Source: Strongylocentrotus purpuratus (Eukaryota > Echinodermata > Echinoidea > Camarodonta > Strongylocentrotidae). From it: DNA of 64,000 nt. Shown in pieces: positions 33,392-45,300 of this stretch (position 1 is its first letter; each line of letters starts with the position of its first letter). Below the pieces are notes generated by a model, which did no database searches, was not told the origin of the DNA, and saw only the letters and a program-made list of their open reading frames with translations. The stretch spans positions 10,416,429-10,480,428 of the forward strand of contig NW_022145613.1 in NCBI RefSeq assembly GCF_000002235.5, read 5' to 3'. The translations under genes and the position numbers were made by a program.

Positions 33392-36300
33392 CTACACATA
33401 AGGATTAATTAAGGATAGAGAGAGAGAGAGATGAGGGAGAGGCAAATTAAAATGGATTGGAGATGAATACATTTCAAACGACGAAATGATAATCTCATGA
33501 GAAATAGTCAGGGAGAACATTTTTGAAGGACAATGAATGGCCTTTACTATCGAGACAAGTTCCACATCATGACTTGATGTGTAACTTTTGTAAATGTGTA
33601 AATTTTGTATGTAAATGTGAAAGTTCATTGGAAAATTTATTAAGACCTATGTTAAAATTATTTTGTTATTTTGTATACAATGTTATAAATAATGTACAAT
33701 TCTTCTTTATGAGAGAAATGAATAAAAACCTACGGGAAAAAAAATGACCAGTTTGAGGCTGCAGCGCTACAAGATTACATTGTAGCGATCAGTGCGAGTT
33801 TGACATTTACTTCCAGAGGATATCACATTTAAAAGTAAAATGTTTTTGGTAAATGAAAGGTACACATATCAAATATTTGGTCACAGATTTTTAGATTATT
33901 GCATCGTAGAGAATTTATATTAGTTTGAATATATGATTGGTACTACAAAATCGATTCTCCGAATATATTAATTTGTACATTTTTAGAAATAAATTACTAT
34001 CATAAAGGTTTATAATGCAGCAATGTAGATGTGGAAATTCTCTCGTTAACAGAGGACATCCATTGTCTGCCAAAATGGTAATCTCCCTAATTAAGTATAA
34101 AGTTCGCCAATAAAAGTAAGCAATACGGCTAACGACATTGTTTTCAAGATTCAGAAGCTCATCTAGGCAAAATGGTACTTTTTGTATTCTTTGAGAAGAA
34201 AATACAATGTACTTGGAAATAAGACACCTAAAGTTGGATTTCTATTAAAGGCATCGTTTAGCAATGTTAAATCTGAGATGCACGGCCCTACGTGTTATCA
34301 GTGTCTGTGATATGGTGTAATATTGAAGCATGGAGTGCCTCAAAAGAGTAAAAATCTTGGAGTGACCGGTTTCACCATAATCATTTCACCAATAGACTGT
34401 AGTGTTATAATCTGAGGTAATGTTACCGAGTTGCTTTATAAGGAGAAGTGCTCACCTAAACATCTTCCTATCATGGACTGAACACCGAGAGCCATTGGTC
34501 TTTGTGAGTCTGGAACACATCTGTATCGGATAGAGAGATAAGGGGGAAGTGAGAGCGAGAAAGATAGAACTAGGACAAATATATATTTTAGGTTTTTTTT
34601 TAAGGTTGTTGTTCAATGCGATTGATATATGTCGCCTTTTGTACAAATGAAAATTATAGATGTCCTCCCGGAATATTGGAAAGTTTAATTCTGCCCCACT
34701 TTAGTTAATAGTACGCAATATTACCATAAATAACCTCTATCCCACATGTTTAAAAGAAAATTGACATATACATTTTTTGTTAACTCGATTTGGCTATCAA
34801 CTCTCTGGTACTGACTCTTTTGTAACATTTACATTAATTCTATTCCTTTTCGGCCTAATCTACAAAGCTGCGCAACTCACCTTAATGTGACATGCGTTGC
34901 TGGAACCATAGGCATAAACGTTACCACAAGAAGTACAATCAGAAGTGCTACGAAGACAGGAATGGTGACACAATCACTGTTACATTTCCCCGCTGTCACC
35001 GTAGATGACGCACCCCCGGTTACATATTCGACGCATGAGCAATTAGAATACGTCTGAAAGAGGATTGGTAAATGTGGATGTCGTTGGTGAGAGAGAGTGA
35101 CATATGAATAGCACGGGTATTTGACATTTGCTAATATATTATTAAAACCTGAAAATATACAATATTACGTCAAATGCTATTGATAATGTTTACTTTGACA
35201 GGAGTACAATTTTAGGTCATGCTTGAAAGCAAAAAAGTTAGATATACATTTGAATACTTTCTGTCACATCATGTTTCTCATCATGCAAACATATGTTATA
35301 TTTATCAAAAGAAGATGAAGAACTAGGAGCACAAGTCCGAAGTAAAATATGATTGAAAAAAACATTTCTATGACAACTCACCCCATTTTCATAATCGATG
35401 GTGCACCCTGCATGGCAAGGACTAAAGAACTCTAGATCAGGCCCTTCCAGGCATACAGGAATGTATTGGTTGGTCGAACAAAGGCATCCTGAATTACAAG
35501 AGTGGGTGAGATTTGACTCGGTGTAAATGAAGTTGTCGGACTGGAAACTAATGTGAGGAAAAACAACAAGAAGAAACGAGGGTATTTCAGCAGATGGCCT
35601 TGAACACAAACTTTACAAACTTGGTGCTGCAAACAGCCATTTAAACATTAACGCATTGAAGCATAAACACGAGATCTCATCAAATTCTCCTCATAAAAAC
35701 AGTGCCTAAATATCATCTTCTTGCCTTTAATATCAATACACAATCCTCGTCAACTTGTCCTCTTAAATCAGTGCCGAAACCTCGTCAACGTGTCCTCTTA
35801 AATCATTGCCGAAACCTTGTCAACTTGTCCTCTTAAATGAGTGTCGAAACCTTGTCAACTTGTCCTCTTAAATCAGTGCCGAAACCTTGTCAACTTGTCC
35901 TCTTAAATCAGTGCCGAAACCTCGTCAACTTGTCCTCTTAAATCGGTGCCGAAACCTCGTCAACTTGTCCTCTTAAATCAGTGCCGAAACCTCGTCAACT
36001 TGTCCTCTTAAATCGGTGCCGAAACCTCGTCAACTTGTCCACTTGAACGGTGCCAAAATCCCGTCAACTTGTCCTCTTGAATCGGTACTGAAACCTCGTC
36101 AACCTGTTCTCTTGAATCGGTGCCTAAACCTCGTCAACTTGTCCTCTTAAATCATTGCCGAAACCTTGTCAACTTGTCCTCTTAAATGAGTGCCGAAACC
36201 TTGTCAACTTGTCCTCTTAAATGAGTGCCGAAACATCGTCAACTTGTCCTCTTAAATCAGTGCCGAAACCTCGTCAATCTGTCCTCTTGAATCAGTGCCG

Positions 36301-39300
36301 AAACCTCGTCAACTTGTCCTATTAAATCGGTGCCGAAACCTCGTCAACTTGTCCTCTTAAATCTTGTCCTCTTAAATCGGTGCCGAAATATCGTCAACTT
36401 GTCCTCTTGAATCGGTACCGAAACCTCGTCAACCTGTTCTCTTGAATCGGTGCCGAAATATCGTCAACCTGTCTTCTTGAATCGGTACCAAAACCTCGTC
36501 AACTTGTCCTCTTAAATCAGTGCCGAAACCTCGTCAACTTGTCCTCTTAAACAGTGCCCAAACCTCGTCAACCTGTTCTCCTGAACGGTGCCGAAACCTC
36601 GTCAACTTGTCCTCTTGAATAGGTGCCGAAATATCGTCAACCTGTCCTCTTGTATAGGTGCCGAAATATCGTCAACCTGTCCTCTTGAATCGGTGCCGAA
36701 ATATCGTTAACCTGTCCTCTTAAATCGGTGCCAAAACCTCGCCAACTTGTGCCCCTGAACGGTGCCGAAACCTCGTCAACTTGTCCTCTTGAATCGGTAC
36801 CGAAACCTTGTCAACCTGTCCTCTTGAATCGGTGCCGAAATATCGTTAACCTGTCCTCTTAAATCGGTGCCAAAACCTCGCCAACTTGTGCCCCTGAACG
36901 GTGCCGAAACCTCGTCAACTTGTCCTCTTGAATCGGTACCGAAACCTTGTCAACCTGTCCTCTTGAATCGGTGCCGAAACCTGGTCAACCTGTCCTCTTA
37001 AATTGGTGCCGAAACCTCGTCAACTTGTCCTCTTGACTCTGTGCCGAAATCTCGTCAACTTGTCCTGCTAAGTCAGAATCGAGACCACGTCAGCTCAACG
37101 CCATACATTGGAGCCAAAATCTCGTCAGCTTGTCCGTCTATATCAGAGCCGAGATTTTGTAAACTTACCCTCAAAAGACCATGCCGAGATCTTTTCAAAT
37201 CCACTTCGAATATCGGAGCCGAGATCTTGTCAACTTGTCCTCTTACGTCAGTGACGAAATTCCTTGACAGGCCGTTCTCTTAAATCGGTGCAGAAATCTC
37301 GTCATGTTGTTCTCTTACGTCTCCTTACGTCTAAAACAAAATTTCGTGCACCTGTTCTATGACATCCTCTAACATCCAAGCCGGAATCTCGACAACATTT
37401 CCTCTTAAATGAAAGCCGAAAACTCGTCAACTTTTTCTCCTGCGTCTCCTTACGGCAGCACCAAAATCTCGATTAACTGTCCTTTCATATCAGCACCGAC
37501 ATCGGGGTATAATCGAATTAGAGGTCGGATTTCAATTCAAAGCTTTTTCAATCAATTATTGCTTCCATTATTGATACCCATAGATCAGGCCGACTCCCAA
37601 AGTTTAACGGAACATTCTTAATATTACGACTTACTCATCCTGCTCATAGCTCACCAAGATCCCGGCTAGAGCATTCTGTGGGCATCTGAGGAACATGGCG
37701 GGGAGTGTGATGGTGGTAATGACGGTTAAGATAAGACACAGCTTGATCGTCCCAATCACACGTAGACGAAATCGGCGAATGATCCAGCCGCCGAAAAGCA
37801 CACCAAGCACCCCTCCCGGTACGATGCAGGTACCTATTGAAGGGGTACAGTTACGGTAATACACGTATAGCATGGGTAAATTTGTAGAACGGCATAGACT
37901 CTTTAACAGTTTTTTTACATTGTGAAATTTAAAAAGATGGATCTATATCATGATTTTTTTTTTTAAAGGTATTTTGCCATCAAACACGCTACATTGGACA
38001 TAAATATTACGCAATAGGCCTCCTCACTGGCCGAATATGAGATGATGATTTCGGGAATATCAGACCTTTTAAAATTCCTCAGAGGCTACAACCCTCAAGT
38101 CCCCCCTCTCCATTTTTTCTTCGTATGCCTATGGTGAGCATAATAAACAGAACAGCACTTCGTGAGGGAGAAAAACATAGCAATAATAATAATGCAAATA
38201 ATAATGATAATAATAATAAAAATAACAATGATAATAATAATAATAATAGCGATGATTATAATAATACAAATTAATAATAATAGCGATAATTATAATAATA
38301 ATAATAATATTAAATTTGTATTTAACCAGGGAAGCCACGTCAGCATCAATGATGTTCTTCCTCACTCGCCCCTGGTTGTAGAGTGGGAAAATGTGGATTA
38401 ATGTTTTGAACAAGGACGTTTAACTTAGTGCCGGGCTGGGATTCGAACCCTCAACCCTAAAATTGAGTGTCTTGTGAATAAACCACTATACCAAAACACG
38501 GATTGATTCATGAGGACGCTCGATCAACTTACCAACTATGGTGGTAGCCACTGTAGCTGTGGTGGCGAACTGGTTCTCGACGAACTTTGGCAGGAAGACC
38601 CCAAAGGCCGTGATCATCAACGAGTCCGAGCACCCTGCCAGCGTGATGCACATGAAGGTCGGGTTGACGAAGAGGTATTTGATGGCTCTTAGCAGGTCAC
38701 CGGGTCGTGCTCCGAAGCTCGGATGCGCGGTTATCTCGGCTCCGGCATTGGCGTGCGCCTGGCATTCCTTTTCCGATCGAATTTTGGCCGTCGCTGGACA
38801 CAAACATTTCAGAGAGGAAAAAAAAGAATTCTTCATAAAATCAAGCCTTAAGGGAGATTTTACGAAGACGTTTCCAATGGATAATGAAAGGGGAAGCACT
38901 AGAAGGCAGTCGCATTTATGGATTTCCTTAAAAAGTTTGATGGTTTCAGAATGTATGGATCCAAATTATCCATGTGTTTATTAAAAATTGTGAATAGGGC
39001 GTGTCACGTCCCATGCTAGACAGAAATAACCGTCTGGTATGGGTCATTCTTTAATAAAAACGGACATTTGTCAACCTGGTCAGAGGAGCCAATTGTTATC
39101 TCAGCGGAACAACCGTCGATATCAGAGACTGAAGCTTTCGGTCAATTCCCATTCCAGCTTCTACCTTTCGTCTAATATTCTAGCAACGCCCCGTTTACAG
39201 ATAACGAACAGTTTGTATGATATACTTACTGGGTAATTCCCTTGGAAATGCTCCGAGTGGTATAGCGATAAGGAGCATACATGCACCAGCTAAGACATAG

Positions 39301-42300
39301 CCAATCCACCACGCCCCTACCCATCCAGGGTCTTCATCTGTAAGCTCCGCCCTGAGAATAATAATAGGATGTATAGCAATGTCAGAGTGAAATACAGACA
39401 CCGACGGAGACCATGCCCCACCCTTTCAGCGTCTTCGTCTATAAGCCTGGTCGATCCGCTCAGTTCGCTCCACCCTATAAAATGATAATAGCGATTACAG
39501 TAATGAGTGGCATACAGACACCAACCCGCGCCATCTTTACACAGATTTTGGACAACCCGGTTCGAGTTAAACACAATATGGCGACTATACTGCTTTGTTG
39601 GGCAAGCACAAAATAAAAGAATATACGCCATGTTGTGACCCAGTGAAACGAAGTTGGCCAAACTCTGTGTATAGATGGCTCTGATGAGTGCACGCCATGT
39701 TGTGACCTAGTCAAACCAAGTTGGCCAAACTCTGTGTATAGATTGCTCTGACACCAGCTAAGACAATGCCTTATACGAGTCCAGGGTCCTCACCATTAAG
39801 ATCAGCCCAAACAAATGATAAGAGTGAGTATAATATTGAGTGGAATAAAGACACCAGCCAAGACCACGCCCCTTCCAATCCATGTTTCTCATCTGTATAT
39901 AAGCTCCGCCCTGTAGATGATAACAGGGAGTATAGGTATAGCCATGAGTGGAATAAAGAATACGCAAGCTGAAACCACCCCCCCCCCCGGGGACAAGTGC
40001 CCCCGTGCCTTAGCGCCTCCCATGTCCATGTAGCTACGCCACTGCCCAAAGGGATTGAAGATATAGAGGGAACAATAAAGCATTCATGACAAATTTACAA
40101 GGAATTTACGGGAAAGCAAATACGCTCTATTTTGACGGAAAAGGCTTTATGACTTCAGCATTAAACATGAAGTGACCGGCGTCATTATTAAATTAGTCTA
40201 TATTCATTGTCACGTTGAGTCTTTTGCATATATCATATTCTTTGGTCAAATACACCGTTGTCCACAAAGTTGGTTTTGTTTACCTCTTTTCATCAAATAA
40301 TTGTCACAATATAAAACATTCCTTGGCAGATTTTTTTTGACCAATATAAAGCTTCATATAGATCAATCAATAAAGTTCTGAGGAGATTTAAAACATTTAC
40401 ATCATATTTTCACTATCATATAATGAACATTTATTTTAACCCACGTTCACGAATGGGGGAGACACCGTTCTAACAAGGTGAATAAAATGCGCAAAAACAA
40501 GGGCACCGAGTGGGTTTTAAAAGTGCGCAGGCCGTAACATCTTATTTACAGTTACACTCCATTCTCCCTTTCTTCGTTTCTCTTTCGTTCTCTTTTAAAA
40601 AAAAATAACTTTCTTTATCTGCCATCCGATGGTGGGGGGGGGGCGCACATCCCTCATATCACGTAGCTAGTCCACTGCTTATAGGAGTCATCGCATTTAA
40701 ACAAGGACCCAATAATTGCCTGGGGGGTATCCTTGTCAGGTCGTGACAGGTTGGTTTTTTTTAATATAAAGGACAAAGCAATAGAGGCCTTCCAAGTTTC
40801 TGAACCCATCAAAACTAAGGTTAAATAAATAGGGCTGTGATATTGATGACTTTATAAGAGCCGAGAGCGGATTCAAAACTTGTCACTAAAGATTGATCAG
40901 TTTATTATATACATCCAAGCTTATCTTTTATTATTCCCTCATTACTTCATCAATCCTCCGTATAAGCCCAGAATCATTCTGCTCATCTCCACTGAGATAT
41001 TTGGTACACTGTCTTGTATTATATAGCACAAGGCCACCACCGAATCATTACACAGTGCACCGTTTTTTTTCTCTTCATTTTCTGCTCGATTCAGAAAACT
41101 TAATATGAATCACATGATTGACATCAACACCCCCCCCCCCCCCAAATAGCACTGAATGTTTTTAAAGGATAAACTTTCCCCTTCCTATCACCCTTTCCGG
41201 AGAGAAATCTATTCGAGGATAACCAAATAGCCTCTCCACAACTGCCCCAACTACCCCGAACAAATAATACCAAATACCCCAGGACCATTGTTTCTCAGAC
41301 AGTTTCCCCCAGTCAACTTCCTCAATGGGTATGGTATTTACAAGTCTGTAGACCCTCTAGGACAGTTTTCATAAACAAGGTTATTGTCAAAGAAAGAAAA
41401 TAAGTCCTATGGTAGTTGTTTGTCCTCTCTTTCATTTCAAAATCCCTTTCAATATCGCGGCCCATCCAGTCCAATGTCATATTTGCGATTGATATAATAA
41501 CAATAGATATAGTGTGGTCACTGTTCATTAATCAAATGCATCATATATAAATGATAGATTAAAAGAACACAAATTCCAGTGAAAAATGTATGACGTCAAT
41601 CAAGACAAAGGATAACCATGGATGAAAATATGTCTAATCAGTGCTGGGGAGATGATGGGCAGGGGTCACAAGTTGGGGCAAAAAAGAAATCGAACGAAAA
41701 AAGAAATGGTCATCAAATTTTGAGGTGCTTTCAATGAGGGGGTTTCAATTTTCTGCTGGTAGACAAAATTACATATATTATCTTTACACTCGAGGTTCGT
41801 GGCCTCCCCCCCCCCCCACCTCCCTGATTCATGTGTGAATTTGAACTTACCCTTCTGGTAGGCTGATATCGGTGAAGACAGTGAGACAGAGACCGGCGAC
41901 CAAGTACCCTACAGCTGGACCTAGTGTACTCACCGCGTAGAAAATACCTAAAGGTATGAGATATACGGTCGGACAGATTAGTATTGATCATAGGTCAGAT
42001 GAAAGTGGCACTAATGGAATCAGGAGGAACACAAACGACCCATGCCCCCTCCCCCGAAAACCAAATTAGAAATCAATTGGTAAACCTACATATATGGTCC
42101 AATCCCTGAATATCTCTGATCCAAAATGTCACCTGAAAATTTTGGTCACCCATTTTCTTAAATTTATGATTACTTTTTTTTTTTTTTTGCTTACTAAATA
42201 TTTTTCAGAAGTGTGCCCCCTTTGCCCCCCCCCCCCCCAGAAGGGGTGCAGGATTTAAATTGCTGAAAATTTGCCGACGCAGAAACGAAGAAGGAAAATG

Positions 42301-45300
42301 GGAGCCCACAGAAGATTTTTGGCGAAGTTTTAAACAGAGAGTCGACATGTGATCTGACGAATCGATAACCTTTTTACATCCATCAAAATTGGCGGATTAA
42401 GAATACAACTTAGCCCCTTGAAAACAGCTTGGTTAGAATCAAGAGCTTTGAAAAGGCAGGCTCCAAGTACATCACTGTTTTACCATGGAGGCATATTTGA
42501 CAAAAGATTACGCCTTCTTTCTTTGTATTACTGGTACTATGCTCTTACAAACTTATTCATGCCACTATGTAAGCCTTTACATTATGCCAATTGATGATTT
42601 TGTAAATAATAAAAAATGAAACGAATTCTAAGCTCCATCAATATTAGTTTGACTTGGAATTTAAATTTGTATTATTTCATATTTTACCGATATATATTCC
42701 GTTGTTTTTAAGCGTCACGCTTTCGTCAAGAATTGCAACACCCAGCGTGTAGACTGGAATAGAACCCATTGCTAGAAGGACTTCTGCAGCTCCAAACACG
42801 TAGATGTAATACGATAAATCATCACCAGTCTGACCATCCAGGCACTGCTCGTCAATGACGTCGTCTCCGCCCACTTCGCAGATCCCCAGGTCTCCGTGCT
42901 CATCGTGAAAGTTCTCATAGTCGTCCGTCGTGAAATGGGGCAGCGCAAAGATGAGAGAGGCAAGTCCCATGATCAGGGAGCCAATAGCAAGCCACTTGAG
43001 CTTGTGGCCACGCCCACCAATGAAAGCGACGTAAAGCATGAAGACGATGTGGGTCGCTTCGTATATGCTGACGAGAACGCCGTAGTCTTGGCTGCGGAGT
43101 TTGAAACGACGTTCGATCGACGTCGCATTGCTGCCGGTGAAGCCGCTGTTCACCATACCCTAGTAAACATTTTTTTTAATCAAAAGAAGAAAAAAAGATT
43201 AAAAAAAAAAAGGAACGGAAGAGACTTGCATGGCCTGGCCCACAACAAAAAGATATTTCAAGTCATTAATTGAAACGCCCGCCCCCCCCCCCCCCTCCCC
43301 TACTCCGGGAACGGAGGGACCGCATTCATGTTCCCAAAATGTCCGGGAAAGGGGTACTTTTCACGTCAGGCTAAAACGTTTGCTGAGAACAAGAAAAAGG
43401 TTATCTAATATCTGTCAGCAGACAGCTGACCCGTTGGTGTCTTTTCCATGTCCTAAAATATTCTTGCAAAAGCAACCATCATAACTACCATGAACATTTG
43501 AGCTGACTAACAGCACCATAATGCCAAAAGTTAGGTTGATATTACGCAAAAAAAAAATGTTAAAAATAAATTATAACAATGAGCAGAACCAGCCCCAATG
43601 GATGTGCACAAAATTTATTAAGGTCGGAAACCTACTTTCGTAAGTTATGATAAGCCTACATTTAAGGTGTGGCTCCCTAAAAAGTGTATCAAATATCTTT
43701 TAAGTGGACAACTATACTTCAAGCGGAAATCAGGACCACTTTAAGGCTTTTATAACATTTGCTTCGGAAACCTTCTTTATGATAAGAAAAATATTAATAG
43801 TAGTCAAATTTGTGTACCTTAATAGTACGCTTCAAAGCGCTTTTGAATTGTAATTATTAATATCCCGTTCATTAAATTATATTACCAATCCGCACATGAT
43901 GGTGCACACACTCCGCTCACTGGGGAGTATTCCGGTCAGGCGCCATTTTACAAGCTTACACTGCCAATCCAATTATATTAAAGTACTGAGCACTATTTTT
44001 AATTTTTTTTTATTTATTCATTTTTTTTTTTTTTTTATTTATTTATTTATTTATTTTTTATTTATTTATTTTTTTTTTTTTTGGGGGGGGGGGGGGGCTC
44101 TCGGAAATTTGAAAAATCGCACCCTCCCCCCCCCCCTCTTGAGCGCCAGGGTGGGGGGCATCTCCAAAAAAAGGTAAATTAACACGTTTTTTCTCAGTGG
44201 GGCATTAAACACCTGGATGGAGAGTGGCAAATGAGATTATTAATGTCTTAAAATGCATCAAATTTTGTATAAAAATGGCTGCGATACCATATATTATTCC
44301 CTACGTATGTAAGTCAGAACTAGTTTTAAGGCTTGTTTTAAAGTCTAGATCGGAAACCTACTTTCGCAAGGTTATTATGATACATTTAAGATGTTGTTGC
44401 CACAAAAATGTACCAAATCTCTTCTAATGTGATTGCGATACCCTTTGTTCCCCTATGAAATGAGGACAATTTCAAAGGATATTGTTGTATGTGCAATTGG
44501 GCATGCACAGAGCAATAAGCTACTTTAATATATCTCAAGGTGTAATTGATTTGATTATTTCCAATGTTTGCGCCAATGATTGGTGCGATTTGGCAAGAGA
44601 AGGTCGGTCCTTTCAAAAATCTCATAACTGTTAGGTAAATTCGACTATATAATAGAAAGAAAATGTCTTGATGGTATGGTATGGTATTTATTGAATCATG
44701 CATCGCAGCTACATATACTGAATTGCAAATGGATATTACGTTGCAGTCCTGATGCGAGAAAGTATAAAGTACTCAAAATTACTCCCAGTGAGGATAATAA
44801 GGATTAAAATCGGTTGGGATTAAATACCATTTGCAGGCGTTTCTTTCACCTTGAAAAGCGCTCAGCTTTTTCTATATCCCACCCCATTTCCTAATCTCTT
44901 TCTCACCCTCATAATGTGATTTATATTATAGTGACTAGATTGTTAGATTTTAAAATAGTTTGTTAAGATTAAACATTGTATAGGACCTCAGAATAGTAGT
45001 TATAAAAACAACATGAACAAAGAAGTAAACATTTAAAAGCAAGATCCATGACAGAATGAGGACACAGAGGAGGTCTATAAATCCTAGGTCACAATACCAA
45101 ACCGATTGATTTTTTTGCCATGGGGGTAATGTTATTTTTGGGGTCGGTCTGTTTTCGGTCTGTTGTCGGTATGTTGTCGGTCTGTTGCCGGTCTGTTGCC
45201 GGTCTGTTGTCGGTCTGTTGTCGGTCTGTTTTCGGTCTGTTGCCGGTTTGTTGCCGGTCTGTTGTCGGTCTGTTTTCGGTCTGTTGTCGGTCTGTTGTCG

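Noticed and set aside
35700..37095. Possible CRISPR-like array
   Set aside because: The 35-bp units are directly adjacent with no unique spacers, sit in a eukaryotic intron, and form an ordinary minisatellite.
38129..38413. Tyr/Ile-rich 94-codon frame
   Set aside because: Derived from the (ATT)n tail of a SINE.
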